This document shows positions 34,990 to 43,399 of a stretch of 64,000 nucleotides of DNA, piece after piece. The DNA comes from Treponema berlinense (GTDB lineage: Bacteria > Spirochaetota > Spirochaetia > Treponematales > Treponemataceae). Below the pieces are notes generated by a model, which saw only the letters and a list, made by a program, of their open reading frames with translations, ran no database searches and was not told where the DNA came from. The stretch spans positions 39,552 to 103,551 of the forward strand of contig NZ_FUXC01000011.1 of NCBI RefSeq assembly GCF_900167025.1, given 5' to 3'. The position numbers were made by a program, and so were the translations under genes. The first letter of the stretch is position 1; each line of letters opens with the position of its first letter.

Positions 34990-35072
34990 AAGGGATTGTA
35001 AGGGCGGCGGAGCCGTTCGCTTGCGAATGACAACCCTGAAAAGCCCGACGGCAACTTGTTGCCGGTACGCCC
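34990..35072 (+). repeat. Structured intergenic repeat, family A, copy 6
   Basis: AGGGATTGTAAGGGCGGCGG, hairpin TTCGC tt GCGAA, TGACAACCCTGAAAAGCCCG, then ACGGCAACTTGTTGCCGGT and ACGCCC. The flanks match the copy at 61.9 kb read on the other strand, where the hairpin stem is entirely different. Confidence 0.85.
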
Positions 35073-35085
35073 AAAAATTTATATT

Positions 35086-35123
35086 ACACCTCTGGTTTTT
35101 TAAGAGCCGGAGGTGTTTTTTTT
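35086..35123 (+). terminator. Terminator after the first pectate lyase
   Basis: ACACCTC at 35086-35092 pairs with GAGGTGT at 35110-35116, extended by GG/CC inside, then eight T. Confidence 0.8.
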
Positions 35124-35166
35124 GCAGTTGTGGAGAATTCTAAAAATTTATTATAATTATTTATAT

Positions 35167-35229
35167 GTTACGCTTGAAAGAAAGGACGTAAAATCCTGGG
35201 TAAAGGCAAATGCTGGCGCTAGACAGTAA
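35167..35229 (+). pseudogene. C-terminal remnant of a pectate-lyase-like gene
   Basis: An open stretch reads VTLERKDVKSWVKANAGARQ and stops. DVKSWVKANAGA matches the usual last helix of PL1 enzymes, and the intact lyase just upstream ends TYVAANAGAGVW. No start or catalytic domain is present. It is probably the tail of a deleted second lyase, left between the terminator and the patatin gene. Confidence 0.5.
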
Positions 35230-35277
35230 ATATTAAAATTTAACGGGTTGGTGAGTTTTTGAACTGGAGTTTATGGC

Positions 35278-36186
35278 ATGAAAGATAATACTGACAAAAA
35301 TATTAAAGGCGAGGCTGTTTGTTCCGGCAATTTTTCTAAAACTGGGCTTGTGCTTGAAGGTGGCGCAATGCGCGGTATGTTTACGGCTGGCGTGCTTGAT
35401 GTTCTTATGGAAAATGAGATTTATACTGACGGTGTTGTCGGGGTTTCGGCTGGTGCGGTTTTTGGCTGTAATTACAAGTCTCGGCAAATCGGGCGGACGA
35501 TTCGTTACAACAAGCGTTTTGCTGGCGACTGGCGGTATTGTTCAATTCGTTCGCTTTTAAAAACCGGCGACATTTACGGGGCTGATTTTTGTTATAACAG
35601 AATTCCAAATGAACTTGACGTGTTTGACCTTGAATCTTACAAAAAAAATCCGATTCCTTTTTATGTTGCGGCAAGTGATTGCCGGACTGGTAAATGTGTT
35701 TATAAAAAACTCGAAACTTGCGATGAGAACGACCTTAAATGGATGCGTGCGAGCGCTTCTATGCCTCTTGCGAGCCGGCCTGTCGAGGTTGACGGATATA
35801 AATTGCTTGACGGTGGCATGACAGATTCTATTCCGCTGGAATTTTTTGAAAAACTTGGTTTTTCTCGCAATATTGTAGTTCTTACTCAGCCGCGCGACTA
35901 CAAAAAATCTCCGAACGCTCTTATGCCGTTTATAAAAATGTCGCTAAGAAAGTATCCGGCGCTTGTTCAGGCCATGCAAAATCGGCACAAAATGTACAAC
36001 GCAGAAACCGAGTATGTTTTTGAACAGGAAAAGAAAGGCAATGTTCTCGTAATTTGTCCTGAAAATTCTCTAGGAATTAGCCGTACAGAAAAAAATCCAG
36101 ATGAACTTCAGCGTGTTTATGAAATTGGCCGAAACATTGCAACAAAAATGCTTTCTGAAATAAAAGAATTTGTTGATCATAAGTGA
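35278..36186 (+). CDS. Patatin-like phospholipase
   Basis: A lipid acyl hydrolase with the Ser-Asp dyad of the patatin family. The oxyanion loop is VLEGGAMRGMFTAGVLDVL. The nucleophile is in GVSAGAVFG (GxSxG). The Asp is in LLDGGMTDSIPLEFF (DGG). Length, 302 residues, fits the small bacterial YjjU-like members. No signal peptide, so it is probably cytoplasmic. TGGAG lies about 8 nt before the ATG. Its link to the flanking pectin and nitrogen genes is unclear. Confidence 0.92.
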   Translation: MKDNTDKNIKGEAVCSGNFSKTGLVLEGGAMRGMFTAGVLDVLMENEIYTDGVVGVSAGAVFGCNYKSRQIGRTIRYNKRFAGDWRYCSIRSLLKTGDIYGADFCYNRIPNELDVFDLESYKKNPIPFYVAASDCRTGKCVYKKLETCDENDLKWMRASASMPLASRPVEVDGYKLLDGGMTDSIPLEFFEKLGFSRNIVVLTQPRDYKKSPNALMPFIKMSLRKYPALVQAMQNRHKMYNAETEYVFEQEKKGNVLVICPENSLGISRTEKNPDELQRVYEIGRNIATKMLSEIKEFVDHK

Positions 36187-36220
36187 TTTTCTTGAAAGGT
36201 TATTTTGCATAAAAAAGAAT

Positions 36221-36349
36221 ATGAAAATTTGTGCACTTGGAGCGGTTGCTTCAATGGCGGTTTGCAGTGCATTTGCTGCTGGTGGTATAACACATGCGCC
36301 TGGACACATGCTCATAACGGATATTCCAGAGAGTTTTCTTCAGAACTAA
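36221..36349 (+). CDS. Possible small exported peptide or gene remnant
   Basis: A 42-residue frame starts MKICALGAVASMAVCSAFAA, a convincing signal peptide with AFA-A cleavage, then about 20 residues (GGITHAPGHMLITDIPESFL) and a stop. No good Shine-Dalgarno sequence is seen. It may be a real short secreted peptide or the beginning of a truncated periplasmic-protein gene. The rest of the 309-nt gap holds only the promoter region of the aminotransferase gene. Confidence 0.35.
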   Translation: MKICALGAVASMAVCSAFAAGGITHAPGHMLITDIPESFLQN

Positions 36350-36357
36350 TGTAAAAA

Positions 36358-36416
36358 ATGCACAAAAAATAAATGAATGTTTGTCATATTTGCTATCGTG
36401 CACGAAAAAATAGCGT
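36358..36416. promoter_or_regulatory. Candidate operator region, TGCACRAAAAAA motif
   Basis: TGCACAAAAAAT at 36359 and TGCACGAAAAAATAGCGTGC at 36399; the second has inverted GCACG/CGTGC ends. The same TGCACGAAAAAA occurs at 39868 before the transporter genes, followed by TGTGCA. Shared elements upstream of both parts of the cluster suggest a common regulator, which is not encoded in the window. Confidence 0.4.
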
Positions 36417-36495
36417 GCTAATGTTGTGTCATAAACAAAAGCGTGTAGGCAGAAGTTTTTTACGCTAAAACTGAACTTAATTTGGAGGCAGGAAT

Positions 36496-37821
36496 ATGAA
36501 TGCAAAAGAGATTGCAAAAATGCAGACAGAAAATGTGCTTTTGGGATGGAGCAAGCAGGGCGGATTAGACCCGATTGTTGTTGATCATGCCGAAGGAATT
36601 TATATCTATGATACCGACGGAAAACGATATGCGGATATGTCTTCTGAGCAGGTAAATGTTAATGCCGGTTACGCAAACAAGGAAATGACCGAGGCGATAA
36701 AGGCTCAGCTTGATAAATTTGCTTATGTTCAGGGCTCGTGGGGAGCAGAAAGCCGGGCAAAACTCGCAAAATCTATTATCGACCGTTTGCCTGACTGTTT
36801 TGGAAAAGTGTTCTTTACAAACGGTGGAGCAGATGCGAACGAGAATGCGATAAAAATTGCCAGAATGTATACCGGACGTTTCAAGGTAATGAGCCAGTAC
36901 CGTTCTTATCACGGTTCAACTTTTGGAGCCGGAAACTTGACCGGTGAACCACGCCATTTTGCGCTTGAGCCGGCTATTCCGGGCTTTATTCACTTCCGCG
37001 GACCTTATCCTTATCAGGAAAAAATTCACTTTGAGTCGGAAGATGAGGAATGTGAATATTATGTAGAACGTCTGCGTGAACAGGTTATTTTTGAAGGCGG
37101 CGACAGAATTGCTGCAATTATTCTTGAAACTGTAGTTGGTTCAAACGGAATTATCATCTATCCGAAGAACTACTTAAAAGGTGTGCGCAAGATTTGTGAT
37201 GAATTTGGAATCATGATGATTTGCGATGAAGTTATGGCTGGCTGGTACAGAACTGGAAAAATGTTTGCATACATGAATTTTGACGTAACTCCAGATATTA
37301 TAACTTTTGCAAAAGGCGTAAATTCTGGCTATATTCCGCTGGGTGGCTGTATCGTAAAGAACGAAATTGCCCATTTCTTTGACGACAAGTATCTTTCGTG
37401 CGGACTTACATATTCCGGTCATCCGTTGGCATGTGCCGCTGGTGTTGCTTGTCAGGAATTCTACCTTAAAAACGATATTGAATCTCATGTTCAGAAAGTT
37501 GGAAAGCATCTTGGAGAAAAACTTGAGGAGCTTAAGGCAAAACACAAGAGCATTGGAGATGTTCGCTACATCGGGCTTTTTTCTGGAATTGAACTGGTAA
37601 AGGACAGAGAAACCCGTGAACCTCTTGTTCCTTGGGGACAGGATCCAAAAGGAATAATGGGAGCGATTGTAAAGGAACTCAAAAGCCGGGGATTTTTTAC
37701 ATATTCACACGAAAATGTAATTATTGTCGCTCCGCCGCTTATCATAACCGAAGCACAGATTGACGAGGAACTTGAAAAGCTGGACGATGTTTTGAGTATT
37801 GTTGACGAAAAATACATTTAG
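36496..37821 (+). CDS. Class III omega-aminotransferase
   Basis: PLP enzyme that moves the amino group of an omega-amino compound to a 2-oxo acid. It is 441 residues with the class III fold: FTNGGADANENAIKIAR for PLP phosphate contact, YRSYHGSTFGAGNLTG, an ICDEVMAGWYRTGK segment with the PLP-binding Asp, and ITFAKGVNSGYIPLGG with the lysine that forms the Schiff base. Relatives include taurine, beta-alanine and 4-aminobutyrate transaminases. The substrate cannot be fixed from sequence, but the next gene, an iron alcohol dehydrogenase, would reduce the resulting semialdehyde. GGAGG precedes the ATG. Confidence 0.9.
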   Translation: MNAKEIAKMQTENVLLGWSKQGGLDPIVVDHAEGIYIYDTDGKRYADMSSEQVNVNAGYANKEMTEAIKAQLDKFAYVQGSWGAESRAKLAKSIIDRLPDCFGKVFFTNGGADANENAIKIARMYTGRFKVMSQYRSYHGSTFGAGNLTGEPRHFALEPAIPGFIHFRGPYPYQEKIHFESEDEECEYYVERLREQVIFEGGDRIAAIILETVVGSNGIIIYPKNYLKGVRKICDEFGIMMICDEVMAGWYRTGKMFAYMNFDVTPDIITFAKGVNSGYIPLGGCIVKNEIAHFFDDKYLSCGLTYSGHPLACAAGVACQEFYLKNDIESHVQKVGKHLGEKLEELKAKHKSIGDVRYIGLFSGIELVKDRETREPLVPWGQDPKGIMGAIVKELKSRGFFTYSHENVIIVAPPLIITEAQIDEELEKLDDVLSIVDEKYI

Positions 37822-37837
37822 CGTACGGGAGGAACCA

Positions 37838-38995
37838 ATGGTATTCAATTTTACGACAGCGCCAAGGACTGTAATGGGCGAAGGTGCGTTAAAAATCGCT
37901 GCGCCTTATTTTAAGTCTTTTGGAAACAAAGCTTTGATTGTGACCGGAAAAATAATTACAAAGACAGGGCTTGCCGCTCAGGTTCAGACTGTGCTCAAAG
38001 AACAGGGAATTGACAGCGTTATCTATAACGATCTTCCTGGAGAGCCTACGGATTTGATGATTTATGCCGGGGTCGAAGTTTTTAAGAAAGAAAAGTGTGA
38101 TTTTATTGTGGGGCTTGGCGGAGGAACGCCTCTCGACAGCGCAAAGGCAATTGCGGCTATGGCGGTTCTTCCCGGAAAACTCGGTGATTATAAAGGAAAG
38201 GAGATATCCGGGGATTTTGCGCCGCTTGTGTTGATTCCTACAACTGCCGGAACTGGCTCTGAAGTGACAAAGTATGTTGTATTTACAGAGACAGCGACGG
38301 ATTCAAAACTCTTAATAAAAGGCGACGCTCTTCTTCCAAAAATTGCTGTTGTTGACTACACATATACGGTTTCTTCTCCTGCTTCAATCACACTGGCCAC
38401 AGGAATGGATGCGCTCACGCATGCGATTGAAAGCTACACTTGTATAAAACATACTCCAGTTACGGATTTGTACTGTCTTGATGCGATTAAGAGAATTTTT
38501 AAATATCTTCCAGTCGCTGTAAAAGACGGTACGGACAAGGTTGCCCGCGAAAATATGAGCATTGCCGCTTACGAGGCTGGAGTTGCAATAAATACAAGTC
38601 CGACAACGATTGTTCACGGAATGAGCCGTCCGATTGGAGCGGTTTTTCATGTTCCGCATGGAATATCAAATGCTATGCTTTTGGTTGAATGTCTGCGCGC
38701 TGTGCTTTCTGGAGCATATTCACGTTTTGCAGAACTTGCCGTATTGGTTGGAGCGGCTCAGGACGGAGAGGAACCTGCGATTGCTTCTGAAAAATTTCTT
38801 GAAAAACTTGAGGAATTTACAAAATCCTTGAATGTTCCAACTCTCCGCGAATACGGACTTGATCTTCAGAAATTTGCTCAAAAAGAAGAGAAAATGGCGT
38901 CAGATTCCGTTGCGTCTGGTTCACCTGCAAACTGCTACAAGGTTCTTTCAAAAGAAGAGCAGATTGCAGTTTATGAGATTTTGAGGAATAAATAA
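37838..38995 (+). CDS. Iron-containing (group III) alcohol dehydrogenase
   Basis: NAD(P)H-dependent reductase of aldehydes. The nucleotide site is GLGGGTPLDSAKAIAAM. The metal-binding Asp and His residues are in TGMDALTHAIESY and HGMSRPIGAVFHVPHG. PTTAGTGSEVT is another family mark. Length, 385 residues, is normal. GGGAGG lies 7 nt before this ATG, so the longer in-frame start at 37799 is unlikely. Its position 16 nt after the aminotransferase suggests it reduces the semialdehyde that enzyme forms (malonate semialdehyde, sulfoacetaldehyde or succinate semialdehyde are the known pairings). Confidence 0.93.
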   Translation: MVFNFTTAPRTVMGEGALKIAAPYFKSFGNKALIVTGKIITKTGLAAQVQTVLKEQGIDSVIYNDLPGEPTDLMIYAGVEVFKKEKCDFIVGLGGGTPLDSAKAIAAMAVLPGKLGDYKGKEISGDFAPLVLIPTTAGTGSEVTKYVVFTETATDSKLLIKGDALLPKIAVVDYTYTVSSPASITLATGMDALTHAIESYTCIKHTPVTDLYCLDAIKRIFKYLPVAVKDGTDKVARENMSIAAYEAGVAINTSPTTIVHGMSRPIGAVFHVPHGISNAMLLVECLRAVLSGAYSRFAELAVLVGAAQDGEEPAIASEKFLEKLEEFTKSLNVPTLREYGLDLQKFAQKEEKMASDSVASGSPANCYKVLSKEEQIAVYEILRNK

Positions 38996-39861
38996 TGAAA
39001 ATCGCGCTGATTCAGATGAAAGGAAAAAATTCCAATGATGATAATATCGAAATTGCGTTGGAACAAATTGAAAAAGCAAGCGCTTCTGGTGCTGATTTTG
39101 TTGTTTTGCCGGAAATGTTTTCCTGTCCTTACAAGGCGTCAAATTTCCCTGTCTATGCTCAGGAAGATGACGGAAAGAACTGTCAAAAGTTGAGTGCGGC
39201 TGCAAGAAAAAACAAAATTTATCTTGTAGCCGGCTCAATGCCTGAGCTGGAAATAAGTGAGGAAAATGGCAGCCGTGTAGAAAAAATCTACAATACTTCC
39301 TATGTCTTTGACCGAACCGGAAAACAGATTGCAAAGCATCGCAAAATGCACTTGTTTGACTGCGATATTCCTTCGGCACGGTTTTATGAAAGCGAAACCT
39401 TAAGTCCAGGAAAAAACGTAACAGTATTCGACACAGAATTCGGCAAAATCGGGCTTATGATTTGCTTTGACATTCGATTTCCTGAATTGGCGCGGCTTAT
39501 GGTTGATAAGGGGGCAAAACTGATTGTTGTTCCGGCGGCGTTCAACATGACGAGCGGTCCTGCCTGGTGGGATATTATGTTCCGTGCACGTGCAACCGAC
39601 AATCAGGTTTTTATGGCAGGGTGTTCTCCTGCCCGCGACGAAAATGCTGGTTATGTTGCGTGGGGACATTCACTTTTTGTCGATCCATTTGGAAAAATCC
39701 TTGCTCAGCTGGACGAAAAGGAGAATATTCTTTTGTACGATTTGCAGCTTGAACAGGTAGATGATTTCCGAAATCAGTATAAAATTCTTGCTGCCCGGAG
39801 AAAAGACGTTTATTCGCTTGTTGAATGCAAGAAAGCTACAGAAAATAATGCGGACATATAG
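38995..39861 (+). CDS. Nitrilase-superfamily amidase, omega-amidase-like
   Basis: Hydrolyses a carbon-nitrogen amide bond and releases ammonia. The catalytic triad is complete: Glu40 in VVLPEMF, Lys117 in KHRKMHLFD and Cys157 in MICFDIRFPELARL. The segments HLFDCDIP, FNMTSGPAWWDIMFRARATD and SPARDENAGYVAWGHS match the NIT2/omega-amidase branch more than N-carbamoyl hydrolases. Likely substrates are 2-oxoglutaramate, 2-oxosuccinamate or similar half-amides. The ATG overlaps the dehydrogenase stop by one base (TAATG), so the two are co-translated. Confidence 0.92.
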   Translation: MKIALIQMKGKNSNDDNIEIALEQIEKASASGADFVVLPEMFSCPYKASNFPVYAQEDDGKNCQKLSAAARKNKIYLVAGSMPELEISEENGSRVEKIYNTSYVFDRTGKQIAKHRKMHLFDCDIPSARFYESETLSPGKNVTVFDTEFGKIGLMICFDIRFPELARLMVDKGAKLIVVPAAFNMTSGPAWWDIMFRARATDNQVFMAGCSPARDENAGYVAWGHSLFVDPFGKILAQLDEKENILLYDLQLEQVDDFRNQYKILAARRKDVYSLVECKKATENNADI

Positions 39862-39945
39862 TTAAAATGCACGAAAAAAAAATTAAAATTTGTGCAAATA
39901 AGATTTTTATGTCCGGGACAATGTCTGTATACTAAGTTTAATTTT

Positions 39946-39999
39946 ATGAATCAAAGGCGGTTCTGTTCATCGTAGAGGTGAATTGAGCCGCCTTTTTTT
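39946..39999 (+). terminator. Terminator/attenuator with short ORF before the ABC transporter genes
   Basis: AAAGGCGGTTC (39953-39963) pairs over 11 bp with GAGCCGCCTTT (39985-39995). A nested stem, TTCATC with GGTGAA, sits in the loop, and a seven-T run follows at 39993-39999. An ORF of nine codons (MNQRRFCSS, ATG 39946 to TAG 39975) covers the left arm. A -10-like TATACT lies at 39928, so a transcript would enter this hairpin before reaching the binding-protein gene 24 nt further on. Confidence 0.75.
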
Positions 40000-40023
40000 A
40001 TTCATCTATGGAGGTGCATAATT

Positions 40024-41193
40024 ATGAAAAGAGTCTTTAAGAAATCACTTGAGGTTTTAGCAGTCCTTGCGGCTACTTTTGGATTTTTTTCTTGTGGAGA
40101 AAAAAAGAGTTCTGCAAAAACAGTTAAGATTGGAATTCTCTACAGTACGACTGGAAATTTCAGCCTTTCTGAAACGCCTATGCAGAATGCGGCTAAAATG
40201 GCGATAGACGAAATCAATGCGGCCGGCGGCGTAAAAGGAATGCAGATTGAACCTTTGTATGTTGACTATGGTTCAGACCCGGCTATGGCGGCGGAAAAGG
40301 CTCAGCAGATGATTTTAAAAGATGGCGTTACTGCCATTGTTGGAACAAATGCATCTAATACGCGTCTTGCAGTAATTCCTACGATTGAAAAATACAACAG
40401 CGTTCTCGTTTACAATACCTATTATGAGGGCGAAAAACCTTCTAAGAACCTTCTTTACACAAATACTTGTCCAAACCAGCAGGTTGCGGCTTTTATTCCG
40501 TGGATGATAAAAAATCTCGGTCCAAAAATTTATATCGTTGGATCAGATTATGAATTTCCACGCAAGACAATCGCCTTTGCAAAGGAATATATCGCAAAAT
40601 TTGGCGGACAAATTGTTGGAGAAGAATATACACCTACAAGCGAAACAGACTTTTCTTCCGTTGTAAACAGAATTAAGGCTTCTGGTGCAGATTGTGTATT
40701 CTCCGGTGTAGCAGGCAACTCAAATGTTCCTTTTTACAAGGACTATGTTCAGTACGGAATGGATCCAAAAAAAGTTCCGCTTTGTTCAATTTCGTCGCAC
40801 GAGTCTGCAATTAAGGCTGTAGGTTCGGCAGCTGTCGGAAACTATGCTTCGTTCGACTATTTTAATTCTCTTGATACGCCGGAAAGCAAACTTTTTGTTG
40901 AAAAATACCAGAAACTTTTTGGAACAACAACAACGGTTACAAACAGTGCAGAAGGCGCTTACCACGGAATCTATATTCTTGCAAAAGCAATAGAAAATGC
41001 AAAGTCGCTTTCGGCACAGGACATTATAGCCGCAGCTAGTGGTGTTGAGGTTGATTCACCTGGAGGAAAGATAAAAATGGACGAGAAAAACCATCATTGC
41101 TGGCTTAACACTTATATTGGACAGGTTCAGGATGATTTGTCTTACAAGATTCTTGCAAAAAGTGACGGACTTGTAGCTCCTATTCCTGAGTAA
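40024..41193 (+). CDS. ABC transporter substrate-binding lipoprotein, urea/amide type
   Basis: Captures solute outside the inner membrane for the importer encoded next. The lipobox FFSC (Cys24) anchors it. The mature protein is a type I periplasmic-binding fold: KIGILYSTTGNFS at the N-terminus, YIVGSDYEFPRKT, GADCVFSGVAGNSNVPFYKD, and SPGGKIKMDEKNHHCWLNTY near the end. These segments match the UrtA/AmiC/FmdD branch (urea and short amides) better than leucine-binding proteins. GGAGG precedes the ATG. It follows a terminator-like hairpin, so its level may be set separately from the enzymes upstream. Confidence 0.92.
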   Translation: MKRVFKKSLEVLAVLAATFGFFSCGEKKSSAKTVKIGILYSTTGNFSLSETPMQNAAKMAIDEINAAGGVKGMQIEPLYVDYGSDPAMAAEKAQQMILKDGVTAIVGTNASNTRLAVIPTIEKYNSVLVYNTYYEGEKPSKNLLYTNTCPNQQVAAFIPWMIKNLGPKIYIVGSDYEFPRKTIAFAKEYIAKFGGQIVGEEYTPTSETDFSSVVNRIKASGADCVFSGVAGNSNVPFYKDYVQYGMDPKKVPLCSISSHESAIKAVGSAAVGNYASFDYFNSLDTPESKLFVEKYQKLFGTTTTVTNSAEGAYHGIYILAKAIENAKSLSAQDIIAAASGVEVDSPGGKIKMDEKNHHCWLNTYIGQVQDDLSYKILAKSDGLVAPIPE

Positions 41194-41309
41194 CTGAATA
41201 AAACGAAATAAATTGAAGAAAAAATCTGCCGTCGCGGTGGACAATGACAGAAAACTGCCGCGGCGCACAGTCGCTTGATGAGTTTTTTAACACAAATAAG
41301 GAGGCACAG

Positions 41310-42173
41310 ATGAGCCTTTTCTTACAACAGCTATTGAACGGAATCAGTAACTCATCGGTTTTGTTTCTTACGACAATCGGTCTTGTAATCATTTTTGGAA
41401 TGATGGACGTTGTCAACAATGCACACGGAGAGTTCATAATGATTGGAGCTTATACGGCCTGTATAAGCGTTAATGCCTTGCATATTCCGTTTGCACTCGC
41501 ATGCATTCTTGCAGCCCTCGTGACTGGAATTGTCGGAATAATAATTGAGCAGGCGGTTATTAAAAAACTTTATGGAAAAGTTGCCGAAACCCTGCTTGTT
41601 ACGTTCGCACTTGAATACATAATTCAGCAGATTGTACGAATGATTTTTGGACCGGAAAGCCAGACTTTGGAAGTTCCATTGCGTGGACAGATTACAGTTC
41701 TTGGAGTTTCTATTCCGTATTACAACCTTATTTTGATTTTAATGGCCTTGGTTGTGCTTGCGCTTACGCTTGTTCTTTTTTATAAAACTTCGTTTGGAAT
41801 GCAACTCCGCGCAATTACACAAAACCGCGACATGACGCAGTGCCTTGGAATCAATGTTGCACGGATAAATATGTTTACATTCGGCTATGGTGCGGCTCTT
41901 GCAGGTTTTTCTGGTGCGTTGATTGCTCCGATAAAGAGTGTTTTTCCTGGAATGGGACCGGCGTTCAACGTTGACGGATTCCTTGTCGTAATTCTCGGAG
42001 GACTTAATTCAATAATAGGATCATTTGCCAGTTCGTTTGTAATCAATGAATCAATCACAATAATGTCAGGATATATGAGCCAGATTGTCTCAAAGCTTTT
42101 AATTTTTGTTGTGATAATCGTGATTGTACGCTTCCGGCCAAACGGTCTGTTTTCTTCAAAGGAAAAAAGATAG
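41310..42173 (+). CDS. livH: ABC transporter permease, LivH/UrtB family
   Basis: Inner-membrane permease of the importer. About eight hydrophobic helices in 287 residues. The N-terminal QLLNGISNSSVLFLTTIGLV and the motif NAHGEFIMIGAYTA are typical of the LivH family. AITQNRDMTQCLGINVAR is the cytoplasmic loop that contacts the ATPase. GGAGG 7 nt before this ATG sets the start; a longer in-frame start at 41244 is unlikely. The 116 nt between it and the binding-protein gene contain GC-rich partial repeats (CTGCCGTCGCGG, CTGCCGCGGCG) that could form a stability hairpin. Confidence 0.93.
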   Translation: MSLFLQQLLNGISNSSVLFLTTIGLVIIFGMMDVVNNAHGEFIMIGAYTACISVNALHIPFALACILAALVTGIVGIIIEQAVIKKLYGKVAETLLVTFALEYIIQQIVRMIFGPESQTLEVPLRGQITVLGVSIPYYNLILILMALVVLALTLVLFYKTSFGMQLRAITQNRDMTQCLGINVARINMFTFGYGAALAGFSGALIAPIKSVFPGMGPAFNVDGFLVVILGGLNSIIGSFASSFVINESITIMSGYMSQIVSKLLIFVVIIVIVRFRPNGLFSSKEKR

Positions 42174-42185
42174 GTGAGGTGAATT

Positions 42186-43292
42186 ATGAGTTTTGATGAA
42201 AAAATTGAAAAACTGAAGACGCCATGCTTGTCGTCTGTAAAATCTGTAAGCGTTGAAAAGTGGATTGCATACGGAATGTTTGCGCTCCTTGTTTTTATTC
42301 CGCTTTTTAGTTCAATGTATAGCCAGCTGGTTTTCGGAAAATTTATCTCCTATATGATTTTTGCGCTTGCGCTTGATATTCTTTGGGGATATGCCGGATT
42401 GATGAATCTTGGATTTGCGCTCTTTTTTGGGCTTGGCGGATATGTATTGGGAATCTCTCTCTCGTGCCAGAACGGGCTTCCTGCATTCATGGAATTTGGC
42501 GGACTAACACAGATTCCTCTATTATATAAGCCTTTGCAGAATATTCCGTTTGCATTTTTGATGGGGCTTTTGGTTCCTGCGGCAGTCGCCTTTATTCTTG
42601 GACTTTTTATTTTCTACAGCAAGATTAAGGGTGTTTTCTATAATCTTATAACTCTTGCGCTTGCGGCTTTGTTTGAGCTTCTTCTTGCTACAAAGCAGAT
42701 GTACACCGGCGGTTCTTCTGGAATCAACGGAATTGCGGGAGGACTCGACAAGATAAAATTTTTCGGCAGACCTATAACAATTACAGGCTGGTATTATATC
42801 GGTCTTGTTGCGCTTGTGGCAGTTTATGTTCTTTGCCGTCTTATTACAAAGGCTCGTTTTGGCAGCGTAATAAAATCTGTCCGCGACAACGAGGCCAGGC
42901 TTCAGTTTCTCGGATACAATCCTGCGGTGTTTAAGATTGCGGTCTTTACAATAGCAGCGTTTTTTGCAGGTTTTGCCGGAATGGTTTATCTTCCAATGAC
43001 GTCGTTTATTTCTATTGAAGCAGCCGGCGTTAGTTTTTCGACTATGGTTCTTGTTTGGCTTGCTGTCGGTGGACGTGGAAATTTGACTGGAGCAATGGCT
43101 GGCGCACTTCTTGTAAGTTTTTTGCAGTCAAAGCTTTCTGAAAGTTTTGGCAATATGTGGCAGCTTGTGCTTGGCGCTGTCCTTATTCTTATCGTTTATT
43201 TTTTGCCAAAAGGAATTATTGGAACTTTGCAGGATATTCAGTATAACCGTCGAATTGCAAAAGTAATCTCGCAGCAAAAACAGGAGGCATGA
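42186..43292 (+). CDS. livM: ABC transporter permease, LivM/UrtC family
   Basis: Second inner-membrane permease, 368 residues with about ten helices. Family marks: LDILWGYAGLMNLGFALFFG, GSSGINGIAGG, VIKSVRDNEARLQFLGYNP (ATPase-contact loop) and GGRGNLTGAMAGALLV. It starts 12 nt after livH. Its last codons and stop (GAGGCATGA) form the left copy of an 11-bp direct repeat, with a family B element between this gene and livG. Confidence 0.93.
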   Translation: MSFDEKIEKLKTPCLSSVKSVSVEKWIAYGMFALLVFIPLFSSMYSQLVFGKFISYMIFALALDILWGYAGLMNLGFALFFGLGGYVLGISLSCQNGLPAFMEFGGLTQIPLLYKPLQNIPFAFLMGLLVPAAVAFILGLFIFYSKIKGVFYNLITLALAALFELLLATKQMYTGGSSGINGIAGGLDKIKFFGRPITITGWYYIGLVALVAVYVLCRLITKARFGSVIKSVRDNEARLQFLGYNPAVFKIAVFTIAAFFAGFAGMVYLPMTSFISIEAAGVSFSTMVLVWLAVGGRGNLTGAMAGALLVSFLQSKLSESFGNMWQLVLGAVLILIVYFLPKGIIGTLQDIQYNRRIAKVISQQKQEA

Positions 43293-43399
43293 TAAAAATT
43301 ACGTCCTTGTAATTTTTATCATCACAGTTTGCTCAAGCGTTGCTTTCTCAAACTGTGATTCTCGCCATCCGTAGCTCACCGCTAACGCGGAGTTTTAGA
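43289..43399 (+). repeat. Structured repeat, family B, copy 2, inside the transporter operon
   Basis: Same three-stem layout as copy 1: a 13-bp stem, a 10-bp perfect stem (TCACAGTTTG with CAAACTGTGA) and CCGC-TAAC-GCGG then a T run. A 7-codon ORF (MIKITSL, ATG at 43289) overlaps the livM stop. AGGAGGCATGA occurs on both sides (43282-43292 and 43400-43410), as expected for an insertion that duplicated its target. Confidence 0.85.

Noticed and set aside
36496..38995. Firm assignment of the aminotransferase and dehydrogenase to taurine breakdown
   Set aside because: The pair also fits beta-alanine and 4-aminobutyrate routes, and no sulfonate-specific transporter or lyase is present.
39946..39999. 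tRNA-like cloverleaf in the hairpin before the importer genes
   Set aside because: No anticodon or T-arm pattern and no CCA context; the T run marks it as a terminator.
41194..41309. Regulatory RNA between the binding-protein and livH genes
   Set aside because: Only partial GC-rich direct repeats are seen and no convincing long stem; typical of a decay-blocking hairpin after a binding-protein gene.
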